This document shows, piece after piece, positions 1-9,300 of a DNA stretch of 64,000 nt. The stretch covers positions 573,004 to 637,003 of the forward strand of contig NZ_JADNRM010000001.1 of NCBI RefSeq assembly GCF_021730445.1. The letters are read 5' to 3'. Under the pieces are notes generated by a model. It was not told where the DNA came from. It did no database searches and saw nothing but the letters and a program-made list of their open reading frames with translations. The position numbers and the translations under genes are program-made. The stretch's first letter is position 1. Each line of letters begins with the position of its first letter. The DNA comes from Phocaeicola faecalis (GTDB taxonomy: Bacteria; Bacteroidota; Bacteroidia; Bacteroidales; Bacteroidaceae).

Positions 1-2100
1 CATAGAAGTCAGTGCACTCCATTCGGGCTGGTCTACCCCGATACGGTCGAGCATGGCCGAGAATTTGTCGCGGTCTTCGGCATTGTCAATGCTCTTGGCA
101 CTTGTTCCGAGGATGTTGACACCTTGTCCGTCCAGGCGGAGAGCGAGGTTATTCGGTATCTGGCCGCCGGTGGAGACGATGACTCCATGCGGGTTTTCCA
201 GTTCGAGGATATCCATGACACGCTCGAAAGTCAACTCGTCAAAGTAGAGGCGGTCACACATATCGTAATCGGTAGATACCGTTTCGGGATTGTAATTAAT
301 CATCACACTGCGGTAGCCTTCCTTGCGGATGGTCTGCAATGCCTGTACGCCACACCAGTCGAATTCCACCGACGAACCGATGCGATAGGCTCCCGAACCG
401 AGTACGACGATGGATTGACGGTCGCCCAGATATTTCACGTCATTGGCCACACCGCTATAAGTAAGATACAGATAATTGGTCTGTGCCGGATATTCGGCAG
501 CCAGCGTGTCAATTTGCTTCACCACCGGAAGGATGCCCGCCTGCTTGCGGTGAGTGCGGACATACAGGCTACCCTCTTCCATGTCGCCTTCAAACCCGAT
601 GGCACGGGCAATCTGGAAATCAGTAAAGCCCTGCACCTTTGCCTTGCGAAGCAAATCGACAGGCATATCGGCTATCTGCTTATGGTTGTTTCCCCATTCG
701 TGCAATTCTTTGGAGGTATTCATAATGTTCTGCAATTTTTGCAGGAACCATTTGTCTATCTTGGTCAGCTCATGGATTTGGTCTACGGTATAGCCCGCAC
801 GCATGGCTTTGCTGATGACGAAGATGCGCTTGTCGGTCGGCTCGCGCAAGGCCTTGTCCACATCGGCTATCACCAATTCCTTATTCTCTACAAAGCCGTG
901 CATCCCCTGACCAATCATGCGCAGCCCTTTCTGAATAGCTTCTTCAAAAGTACGTCCGATAGCCATTACTTCTCCCACAGATTTCATGGACGAACCCAGT
1001 TCGCGGTCTACACCGTGGAACTTGCCCAAGTCCCAACGCGGAATTTTACATACCACATAGTCCAGAGCCGGCTCGAAGAATGCGCTGGTAGTCTTCGTCA
1101 CAGAATTCTTCAAATCAAACAGACCGTAGCCCAGACCGAGTTTGGCGGCAACAAAAGCAAGCGGGTAGCCTGTGGCCTTGGAAGCTAATGCGGACGAACG
1201 CGAAAGACGGGCATTGACCTCGATGACACGGTAGTCTTCCGATTCGGGGTCGAACGCATATTGCACGTTACATTCGCCCACGATACCAATGTGACGGATG
1301 ATGCGGATGGCCAGCTCGCGAAGTTTATGATATTCTGCATTGGTAAGGGTCTGAGAAGGAGCGATAACGATGGACTCTCCGGTATGGATACCCAGCGGGT
1401 CGAAATTCTCCATGTTACAAACGGTGATGCAGTTATCGTAACGGTCACGGACTACCTCATACTCCACTTCCTTCCAGCCTTTCAAACTCTTTTCAACCAG
1501 CACTTGCGGCGAGAAAGAGAAGGCTTTTTCGGCCAGGACGTTCAGTTCTTCTTCATTATCGCAGAAACCTGACCCCAAACCGCCCAAAGCGTATGCAGCG
1601 CGGATAATCACCGGATATCCCAGTTCACGGGCCGCACGACGGGCATCTTCAATCGTTTCCACCGCCTCGCTTTTAATGGTCTTGACATCTATTTCATTCA
1701 GCTTCTGTACGAACAGTTCGCGGTCTTCGGTATCCATGATGGCTTGCACCGGAGTACCCAGCACGCGGGTGTTATATTTTTCGAAGACACCGGCTTTGTA
1801 TAGAGACACACCGCAATTCAAGGCGGTCTGTCCGCCAAAAGAAAGGAGCACGCCGTCGGGACGTTCCTTTTCAATCACCTTCTCTACAAAGTAAGGAGTG
1901 ACAGGAAGGAAATAAATCTGATCGGCCACCCCTTCGCTGGTCTGCACCGTTGCAATGTTGGGATTAATCAGAATGGTTTCGATACCTTCCTCCTTCAACG
2001 CTTTCAGAGCCTGCGAACCTGAATAGTCGAACTCTCCGGCTTCACCAATCTTCAGTGCACCGGAACCTAATAATAATACTTTCTTTATATCGTCTTTCAT
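1..2100 (-). CDS. carB: Carbamoyl-phosphate synthase large subunit, 3' end outside window
   Basis: This gene makes carbamoyl phosphate from bicarbonate, ATP and ammonia delivered by CarA, feeding pyrimidine and arginine synthesis. The ATG at 2100 opens a frame that runs to the window edge without a stop, giving the first 700 residues of a family of about 1,070. Visible are the N-terminal ATP-grasp half (residues 1-400, with [20 protein letters not shown] near the start), the connecting domain, and the beginning of the second half ([18 protein letters not shown] near residue 555). It lies downstream of carA on the same strand, but the 256-bp gap is filled by repeat elements, which is unusual inside a carAB unit. 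Identity is certain; the C-terminal allosteric domain cannot be seen. Confidence 0.97.
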   Translation of the reverse strand, partial: MKDDIKKVLLLGSGALKIGEAGEFDYSGSQALKALKEEGIETILINPNIATVQTSEGVADQIYFLPVTPYFVEKVIEKERPDGVLLSFGGQTALNCGVSLYKAGVFEKYNTRVLGTPVQAIMDTEDRELFVQKLNEIDVKTIKSEAVETIEDARRAARELGYPVIIRAAYALGGLGSGFCDNEEELNVLAEKAFSFSPQVLVEKSLKGWKEVEYEVVRDRYDNCITVCNMENFDPLGIHTGESIVIAPSQTLTNAEYHKLRELAIRIIRHIGIVGECNVQYAFDPESEDYRVIEVNARLSRSSALASKATGYPLAFVAAKLGLGYGLFDLKNSVTKTTSAFFEPALDYVVCKIPRWDLGKFHGVDRELGSSMKSVGEVMAIGRTFEEAIQKGLRMIGQGMHGFVENKELVIADVDKALREPTDKRIFVISKAMRAGYTVDQIHELTKIDKWFLQKLQNIMNTSKELHEWGNNHKQIADMPVDLLRKAKVQGFTDFQIARAIGFEGDMEEGSLYVRTHRKQAGILPVVKQIDTLAAEYPAQTNYLYLTYSGVANDVKYLGDRQSIVVLGSGAYRIGSSVEFDWCGVQALQTIRKEGYRSVMINYNPETVSTDYDMCDRLYFDELTFERVMDILELENPHGVIVSTGGQIPNNLALRLDGQGVNILGTSAKSIDNAEDRDKFSAMLDRIGVDQPEWSALTSM

Positions 2101-2125
2101 ATTTGTTCTTTTTTTTATCGTTTCG

Positions 2126-2276
2126 GGAGTGTGTCAAAACTAAACCGGCCTATCCAATCGTCAGCTGTAGGGGCAGGGTTTGCCTGCCCGAAGACACAAA
2201 ACAAACTGCTTTCGGGCGAGCGAACCTCGCCCCTACGAACGAAACGACAGCATTATCCACGTTTTGACACACCCCC
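2126..2276. repeat. Dispersed 152-bp inverted-repeat element, copy 1
   Basis: The ends are GTGTGTCAAAAC at the left and GTTTTGACACAC at the right, so the element is bounded by inverted repeats. Inside are two imperfect GC-rich palindromes of the type GTAGGGGC...GCCCG. A second copy in reverse orientation lies at 15020-15171 with most bases conserved. It contains no convincing open frame, so it looks like a non-autonomous MITE-like element. It sits in the carA-carB gap. Confidence 0.8.
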
Positions 2277-2295
2277 CATATTTGCGGTTGTATTC

Positions 2296-2353
2296 GGGCG
2301 GACACACGGGGCCGCCCCTACAGCCGTCATCGGGGGACTGATGACGGCTGTAG
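2296..2353. repeat. GC-rich palindrome followed by a 14-bp perfect hairpin
   Basis: A palindrome starting GGGCGGACACAC and ending GCCGCCCC (2296-2318) abuts a hairpin with perfect 14-bp arms, CTACAGCCGTCATC and its complement, around an 8-base loop (2318-2353). It lies between the carA stop and carB. There is no T-run after the hairpin in the direction of car transcription, so a simple terminator is unlikely. A processing or mRNA-stability role is possible. A related palindrome is at 12295. Confidence 0.65.
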
Positions 2354-2356
2354 GCT

Positions 2357-3433
2357 TTATAATAGCTTCACGAATTCATCAAACAGAAATTCGGTATCTG
2401 TAGGCCCTGACGCAGCTTCGGGATGGAACTGTGCCGAGAACCAAGGTTTGGATTTGTGTCTGATACCTTCATTCGAACCATCATTCATATTGATAAACAG
2501 CGGTTCCCAATCAGTTCCCAACGTATTATTATCGACCGCATAACCGTGATTCTGACTGGTGATGAAGCAACGCTCCGTCCCCACCATGCGCACCGGTTGG
2601 TTGTGGCTGCGGTGTCCGTATTTCAGTTTGTAGATGGTAGCGCCCCCCGCTTTGGAAAGCAACTGGTTACCCATACAGATGCCGAAAATGGGCTTGTCGC
2701 TCAGCCCCATCGCCTTACGAATATTCTGTACAGCCTCATCACACGTATCAGGGTCACCCGGCCCGTTCGAGATGAACAATCCATCATATTCCATTCCGGT
2801 GAAATCATAATTCCAGGGTACGCGAATCACCTCCACATCACGTTTCAGCAGGCATCGGATAATATTAGTCTTTACCCCACAATCCACCAAAACCACTTTC
2901 TTTTTGCCTGCTCCCTCATTGTAGCGAATCACTTCTTTGCACGAAACCTTATCCACGTAATTGATGCCTTCATAGCGGGCTTCGGGCTGATTGTCGGGTT
3001 CATCATCAAACACGATTTTTCCCATCATCACCCCATGTTCGCGAAGCACCTTGGTCAGTTCGCGCGTATCGATGCCGGTAATGCCGGGCACTTGTTCGCG
3101 CTTCAACCAGTCGGCAAGGCTTTCTTTTGCATTCCAATGGCTGAACTCTTCACTATAATCGCTGACAATAATAGCCTCGGCATGGATGCGCTCACTTTCC
3201 ATAAAGGTGGCAAGCCCGCCAGACCCGATGCTAAAGGGAGGCACGCCGTAGTTACCCACCAACGGATAAGTCAAGGTCATCAACTGCCCTGCGTATGAAG
3301 GGTCTGTCAAGCTCTCAGGATAACCGGTCATAGCGGTATTGAATACAACTTCACCGGCTACCGGTTTCTCATAACCGAACGACTTGCCCGAGAAACGGCT
3401 CCCGTCGTCAAGAATCAATGTTACATTTCTCAT
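2357..3433 (-). CDS. carA: Carbamoyl-phosphate synthase small subunit
   Basis: CarA hydrolyses glutamine and channels the ammonia to CarB. The 358-residue product has the usual length. The N-terminal CPSase domain begins RNVTLILDDGSRFSG. The C-terminal class I glutamine amidotransferase domain carries the nucleophile in FGICMGNQLL (Cys near residue 250) and the His-Glu pair in AQFHPEA (near residue 336). It starts 25 bp after the purF stop, suggesting a purF-carA-carB transcript that joins purine and pyrimidine entry steps. Identity is certain from motifs. Confidence 0.97.
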   Translation of the reverse strand: MRNVTLILDDGSRFSGKSFGYEKPVAGEVVFNTAMTGYPESLTDPSYAGQLMTLTYPLVGNYGVPPFSIGSGGLATFMESERIHAEAIIVSDYSEEFSHWNAKESLADWLKREQVPGITGIDTRELTKVLREHGVMMGKIVFDDEPDNQPEARYEGINYVDKVSCKEVIRYNEGAGKKKVVLVDCGVKTNIIRCLLKRDVEVIRVPWNYDFTGMEYDGLFISNGPGDPDTCDEAVQNIRKAMGLSDKPIFGICMGNQLLSKAGGATIYKLKYGHRSHNQPVRMVGTERCFITSQNHGYAVDNNTLGTDWEPLFINMNDGSNEGIRHKSKPWFSAQFHPEAASGPTDTEFLFDEFVKLL

Positions 3434-3458
3434 TTAATCTATCTTGAATTTTGTTCTT

Positions 3459-5342
3459 TTAGAATTGGTATACCTTTTCTATATAGTCTATAAATGCTTG
3501 ATTTACCAGCTTCACACCGCCCGGTGTGGGATAATCGCCACTGAAGTACCAGTCTCCGGTGTGCGACGGACAGGCTTCGCGCAATCCTTCCAAGGTCTGG
3601 TAAACAATCTCCACCTTTGCCCGCGTTCCCTTCGGAGTGAGCAGCTCCACCATCTTGGCGGCAATCTCCTCATTGGTAAACGGTGCATAAATCTCTTTCA
3701 CATAGTTCACCATCTGCTCTTTGGGCATCCCTGCCTGATTTTTCGACTTATGATAAGCACGCGCAATGACATCTTTCATATCGCGCTCTTTCAGGAGTTC
3801 GATGGCGGCCTTGAATGCGATAAACTGATCCATGCTCGCCATATCGATGCCGTAGTAGTCGGGATAACGTACCTGCGGAGAAGAAGAGACAATCACAATC
3901 TTCTTGGGATTCAGACGGTCAAGGATACCGATGATGCTCTGTTTCAGCGTTGTTCCCCGCACAATGCTGTCGTCTATAATCACCAGATTGTCTACGTGAG
4001 GCACCAAACTTCCATACGTAACGTCGTACACATGAGCCGCCAGGTCATTACGGCTGTTGCCTTCGGCAATAAACGTACGCAGCTTGATGTCCTTTATCGC
4101 CACTTTCTCACTGCGGATGCGCCAAGAAAGGATTCTCTCCAGTTCATCGTGACTGGGGTTGTGTCCCAGCTCCTCTATCTTTCTCACCTTCAATTCATTA
4201 AGGTAGTTATCGAATCCTTCGAGCATACCATAAAACGCCACCTCCGCTGTGTTCGGTATAAAGGAGAACACGGTGTGCTCCACATCATAATCTATCGCTT
4301 TCAGGATAGGGTTCACCAACTTCTCACCCAGCAGTTTTCTTTCCTTATAAATATCCACATCACTGCCCCGGCTGAAATAGATACGTTCAAAAGAGCATGC
4401 CTTCTTTTCCTTTGCCCGGTTGATTTGTGCCAGGCGCATCTTTCCGGCTTTATTCAGAAAGATAGCCTGTCCCGGCTGCAACTCGTTGATGCTTTCGACA
4501 GGCACATTGAGTGCCGTCTGAATGACCGGACGTTCTGAAGCCAGTACCATGATTTCGTCATCCATATACCAGAATGCAGGACGAATGCCCCACGGATCGC
4601 GTACGGCAAAAGACTCACCGCTTCCTGTCATTCCGCAGATGACGTAACCTCCGTCCCACTCCCTGCTCGATGTCTTCAGCACATTGCCCAAGTCAATACG
4701 CTCCTCGATGGCATGAGTGATGTCCATGCCCTTTAATCCTTCGGCTTCGCACTGCACATAGAGACGCTCCACTTCACGGTCGAGGCGGTGTCCCACCTGT
4801 TCGAGCATAATGTAAGTGTCGGCATACTTGCGCGGATGCTGTCCGTCAGCCGTGATGCGTGCAAAAATCTCATCCACATTGGTCATATTGAAATTACCGC
4901 ACAATGCCAGGTTCTTGGCACGCCAGTTATTGCGGCGCAAGAAAGGATGCACATACGATATCCCACTCTTTCCGGTAGTGGAATAACGCAGATGCCCCAT
5001 ATACACTTCCCCCGCAAAAGGCAGGTATTTCTTGGCATATTCGGCATCATTCAATTGCTCGGGAGTCAAGTCCTTGAAATTAGCCTGCACATTGCCGAAT
5101 ATCTCTGTTATCGCTCCCGACCCCAACGCCCTTTCGCGAAACATATATTCTTCACCGGGATTGGCTTCCAGCTTCACACAAGCCAGTCCCGCCCCCTCCT
5201 GTCCGCGGTTGTGTTGTTTCTCCATCAGCAGATACAGCTTGTTCAAGCCATACATCCAGGTTCCATACTTTTCCCGGTAATACTCCAGCGGTTTAAGCAA
5301 TCGTATCATTGCCACGCCACATTCATGCTTTAACGGTTCCAT
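3459..5342 (-). CDS. purF: Amidophosphoribosyltransferase-type class II amidotransferase
   Basis: The product (627 residues) fits the first committed step of purine synthesis, PRPP plus glutamine to phosphoribosylamine. The N-terminal Ntn domain has HECGV with Cys8, implying a seven-residue propeptide as in other PurF proteins. The PRPP loop VIIDDSIVRGTT lies near residue 455. The protein is about 120 residues longer than enteric PurF, and no paired cysteines typical of the iron-sulfur PurF type are visible. It lies immediately upstream of carA. Genomes of this group can carry more than one PurF-like protein, so this could be a paralogue rather than the sole housekeeping enzyme. The ATG at 5342 follows a GGAGAG ribosome site. 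Confidence 0.88.
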   Translation of the reverse strand: MEPLKHECGVAMIRLLKPLEYYREKYGTWMYGLNKLYLLMEKQHNRGQEGAGLACVKLEANPGEEYMFRERALGSGAITEIFGNVQANFKDLTPEQLNDAEYAKKYLPFAGEVYMGHLRYSTTGKSGISYVHPFLRRNNWRAKNLALCGNFNMTNVDEIFARITADGQHPRKYADTYIMLEQVGHRLDREVERLYVQCEAEGLKGMDITHAIEERIDLGNVLKTSSREWDGGYVICGMTGSGESFAVRDPWGIRPAFWYMDDEIMVLASERPVIQTALNVPVESINELQPGQAIFLNKAGKMRLAQINRAKEKKACSFERIYFSRGSDVDIYKERKLLGEKLVNPILKAIDYDVEHTVFSFIPNTAEVAFYGMLEGFDNYLNELKVRKIEELGHNPSHDELERILSWRIRSEKVAIKDIKLRTFIAEGNSRNDLAAHVYDVTYGSLVPHVDNLVIIDDSIVRGTTLKQSIIGILDRLNPKKIVIVSSSPQVRYPDYYGIDMASMDQFIAFKAAIELLKERDMKDVIARAYHKSKNQAGMPKEQMVNYVKEIYAPFTNEEIAAKMVELLTPKGTRAKVEIVYQTLEGLREACPSHTGDWYFSGDYPTPGGVKLVNQAFIDYIEKVYQF

Positions 5343-5366
5343 TTTCTCTCCTTTAACCTCATTATT

Positions 5367-5840
5367 TTATACTAAAAAAACTCTCGTTACTCTTTTCCGA
5401 AGATGTCTCCATTGTTTTGGCAGAATGTTTCCATTGTTTGCCAAAGATGTCTCCATTGTTTGCCCTTGCCCTCCTTGCCTGTCCCGGCACACGGCCGGCA
5501 GGTTTTGATGTATCAACGGTGCGGACAAGCGAATGTTTTCCGCTGTCTCGGTACAATTAAAAACAAAAAATAAGTCTAAGTAATGGGAAATCCGGAAATA
5601 TTCAAATAGTAGAATCAAAAAGGCGGTATCGGAACTACGGCTGAAGATTAATCCCTGTTGCTGAAGTGTCTGTTGGCGGGATGCGTAGTTTGGTGTATTG
5701 GGTGTAATACTTAACCTCCTTCCTATGTCAATCAATGCGATGCCTGCACTGCCATAGCCCCGATGTTCCCACCGTTTCGGGCTTTTTATGAAGGCAGGGT
5801 AAACATCTCGTTTCTCAATGCAGCCTACTGTTCCACACAT
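5367..5840 (-). pseudogene. glmS: Decayed N-terminal fragment of glucosamine-6-phosphate synthase
   Basis: The first 38 or so codons of this frame read as a damaged GlmS amidotransferase start: MCGTVGCIEKRDVYPAF, then WEHRGYGSAGIALID, against the family pattern MCGIVGYIGKRD...LEYRGYDSAG. Similarity stops after about residue 40. The rest of the 157-codon frame has no GlmS character and runs through a 22-bp-period repeat array. GlmS is normally about 600 residues, so at least 90 percent is gone. Cys2 is retained but several conserved residues are changed. A functional glmS must lie elsewhere if the pathway is intact. The upstream -7 box survives and may now drive purF-carA-carB. Confidence 0.8.
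5402..5461. repeat. 22-bp-period array A, three 16-bp units
   Basis: Units start at 5402, 5424 and 5446: GATGTCTCCATTGTTT, AATGTTTCCATTGTTT, GATGTCTCCATTGTTT. They are separated by 6-bp linkers TGGCAG and GCCAAA, so the period is exactly 22 bp. The right half (CCATTGTTT) is constant and the left half varies. It lies between the glmS remnant and purF. Two further arrays with the same geometry but different sequence are at 40125 and 51719. Confidence 0.9.
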
Positions 5841-5872
5841 AATCTACTAAATACTATGTTCTGATTCGGCTG

Positions 5873-5880
5873 CAAAGATA
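5873..5880 (-). promoter_or_regulatory. -7 box upstream of the glmS remnant
   Basis: On the minus strand this reads TATCTTTG, matching the Bacteroides -7 consensus TAnnTTTG, about 35 bp before the remnant start. A TTG about 22 bp upstream could serve as the -33 element. It would now transcribe purF-carA-carB through the dead gene. Confidence 0.55.
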
Positions 5881-6291
5881 CAAATATCGATTAACATAAA
5901 TGCAATAAAAACCATAAATAATTGACGAAAGTAACAAAAAAAGTAGAAATGAAAATCTAAAAGAAATGTTTTGTTCCTTTTCTTAATAAATATGAATACT
6001 TACATTCTTATATCACTTCCGCCCTCTTCCATTATGATTTAAAAGTTAGTTGCATATCGGAACCGGCAATGTGAAAGTTGCAAGGAGAACCGGAGGGATA
6101 CAGACACCGACCATCATCTATAGAGAAATGAAACGACTAAACTTATAATTTGAAAGCATTTCAGGTGAATTACATTTCAAACAGAAAGCAAAAACAGCAC
6201 ATACCCAACAGAGTATAAGGCAGACCGAAGAGTGACTATCTTTTTATCAATATAAACCCGCCAGACAGAAAGCAAAAAGAAATAAAACACT

Positions 6292-6299
6292 TACATTTG
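6292..6299 (+). promoter_or_regulatory. -7 box of gltBD
   Basis: TACATTTG matches TAnnTTTG and lies 52 bp before the gltB ATG. No clear TTTG -33 element is seen at the expected spacing, which may mean activator dependence. Confidence 0.55.
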
Positions 6300-6351
6300 C
6301 AGAACAAATTGAAATACAAATCAACATTATCACAAACTAAAGACAGTTATA

Positions 6352-9300
6352 ATGGTAAAAAGAAAGCAAAACGGTCTTTATGACGCAACCAACGAACATG
6401 ATGCCTGCGGAGTAGGTATGGTAGTCAACATTCATGGCAATAAATCGCATGAGCTGGTAGATTCCGCATTAAAGGTTCTGGAAAATATGCGCCATCGCGG
6501 TGCGGAAGGAGCTGATAACAAGACCGGCGACGGCGCGGGAATCATGCTACAAATTCCCCACGAATTCATCCTCTTGCAAGGTATACCGGTACCCGAAAAA
6601 GGAAAGTACGGAACCGGACTGGTGTTTCTGCCTAAAGATGAAAAAGAGCAGGCCGGCATCCTAAGTATTATGATTGAAGAAATAGAACGTGAAGGGCTGA
6701 CACTGATGCACCTGCGCAATGTGCCCACCAATCCCGATTGCTTGGGAAATGACGCACGAACCACCGAACCGGATATCAAACAGGTGTTTATCACCGGAGT
6801 GACTGATGTGGAAAACTTGGAGCGTACCCTCTATGTCATCCGTAAAAAGATTGAAAAACGCGTCCGGCATAAAGATTTCTATATCGTTTCCCTATCGGGC
6901 AAAAACATTATATATAAAGGGATGCTTTCGTCCATGCAGGTGCGCGAGTACTTCCCGGACCTGACACAACCTTACTTCACCAGCGGACTGGCATTGGTGC
7001 ACTCCCGCTTCAGCACCAACACATTCCCTACATGGAGTTTGGCACAGCCTTTCCGCCTGTTGGCGCATAATGGTGAAATCAATACCATCCGCGGCAACCG
7101 AGGATGGATGGAGGCACGCGAAAGTGTTCTTTCCTCTCCGGCATTGGGAGACATCAAAGCCATCCGCCCCATTATTCAGCCGGGTATGAGCGACAGTGCC
7201 TCACTAGACAATGTGCTCGAATTTTTTGTGATGTCGGGATTGAGTCTGCCTCATGCCATGGCGATGCTGGTTCCCGAATCATTCAATGACAAAAATCCTA
7301 TCAGTGAAGAATTGAAAGCGTTTTACGAATACCATTCTATTCTGATGGAGCCCTGGGACGGGCCTGCCGCCCTATTGTTCAGTGACGGACGGTTTGCCGG
7401 AGGTATGCTTGACCGCAACGGCCTGCGCCCTGCCCGTTATCTCATTACCAACAATGATATGATGGTAGTGGCCAGCGAAGTAGGTGTGATGGATTTCGAA
7501 CCGGGAGAGATTAAAGAAAAAGGACGTCTGCAACCGGGAAAAATACTGATGATTGATACTGAACAGGGTAAAATATATTATGACGGCGAACTGAAAGAAC
7601 AATTGGCATCGGCCCGCCCCTACCGCGCCTGGCTGTCTACCAACCGCATCGAACTCGATACCTTGAAAAGCGGACGCAAGATAGACAACCGGATAGCCGA
7701 TTACGACCGTATGTTACGCACGTTCGGTTTTTCGCGCGAGGACATAGAACGCACCCTCATACCGATGTGCGACACAGGGGCCGAGCCTGTCGCCTCCATG
7801 GGGAACGACACGCCTCTGGCTGTCCTCTCGGACAAGCCGCAATTATTGTTCAACTACTTCCGCCAACAGTTTGCACAGGTCACCAATCCGGCTATCGACC
7901 CTATCCGCGAAGAATTAGTGATGTCGCTCACCGAGTACATCGGCGCCGTAGGAATGAACATCCTGATACCCAGCGAAAGCCATTGCAAAATGGTACGTCT
8001 GCCCCATCCCGTACTGAACAATACCCAACTGGACATTCTCTGCAATATCCGGTATAAAGGATTCAACACCGTGAAACTCCCCATCCTATTCGAGGTGAGC
8101 AAAGGAAAAGCCGGACTGCAGGAAGCACTGAGTGCCTTGTGCAAGCAGGCTGAGCAATCCGTGACCGACGGAGTAAACTATATCATTCTGAGTGACCGTT
8201 CCGTTGATGCGGCTCATGCCGCCATCCCGTCACTGCTGGCGGTAAGTGCCGTCCATCATCACCTCATCTCGGTTCAGAAACGCGTACAAACCGCATTGAT
8301 TGTAGAAAGCGGCGAGATTCGCGAGGTGATGCACGCCGCCCTGTTACTGGGGTATGGGGCCAGCGCCATCAATCCATACATGGCCTTTGCCGCACTGGAT
8401 GAACTGGTGAGGAAAGGCGATGTGCAGATGAACTACGAAACGGCCGAAAAGAATTATATCAAAGCCATCTGCAAGGGCTTGTTAAAAATTATGAGCAAGA
8501 TGGGTATTTCTACAATCCGCTCTTATCGGGGCGCGAAGATTTTTGAAGCCGTAGGAGTCAGTGAAGAATTATTAAGAGATTATTTCGGCACACAGACATC
8601 AAGCATCGGGGGTATCCGCCTGGAAGAAGTCGCCAAAGATGCCATCGCCTTGCACGATGCCGGATTCTCTCCGAAAGAAGTGAACGACATTTTACCACAC
8701 AACGGACTGTTCTCTTTCCGCAAAGACGGAGAACGGCATGCTTGGAATCCGGAAACCATCTCCACCCTGCAACTGGCCACCCGACTGGGCAGCTATAAAA
8801 AGTTCAAGGAATTCACCTCTATGGTAGATGGAAAAGACTCTCCCCTCTTCCTGCGCGACTTCTTCGGACACAAACGAAACCCTATTGATATTGAAAAGGT
8901 GGAGCCGGTAGAAAACATCGTGAAACATTTCGTGACAGGAGCCATGTCCTTCGGTGCTATCAGCAAGGAAGCACATGAAGCACTGGCACTGGCCATGAAC
9001 AAACTGGGTGCACGCAGCAATACAGGTGAAGGGGGTGAAGACAGCGACCGTATTACTGGCACTTACGAAGGTATCTCACTATGCAGCAAGACCAAGCAGA
9101 TAGCGTCGGGACGTTTCGGCGTCACTGCCGAATACCTGGTCTGTGCCGAAGAAATCCAGATAAAGGTGGCCCAAGGCGCCAAGCCGGGAGAAGGAGGACA
9201 ATTACCGGGATTCAAGGTAGATGAGGTGATTGCCAAAACCCGCCACTCCATTCCGGGCATCTCGCTGATTTCGCCTCCGCCCCACCATGATATTTATTCC

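Larger units (their letters stand above)
5841..6351. other. Divergent intergenic region before gltB with repeated AGAAAGCAAAA motif
   Basis: No gene is visible in this 511-bp AT-rich stretch. It separates the minus-strand glmS remnant from plus-strand gltB. The motif AGAAAGCAAAA occurs at 6183, 6267 and 6361 (the last inside the gltB start), the first two within a longer 14-bp match. An inverted repeat TTTGAAA...TTTCAAA lies at about 6150-6182. These are candidate regulator sites for nitrogen control of gltBD, by position only. Confidence 0.5.

Noticed and set aside
124-1188. Long plus-strand frame opposite carB, and similar frames opposite carA, purF and gltB
   Set aside because: They mirror real coding sequence on the other strand and have no recognisable domains.
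5367-5840. 157-residue frame as a functional gene
   Set aside because: Only the first 40 codons resemble GlmS, with damaged conserved residues. The rest runs through a repeat array.
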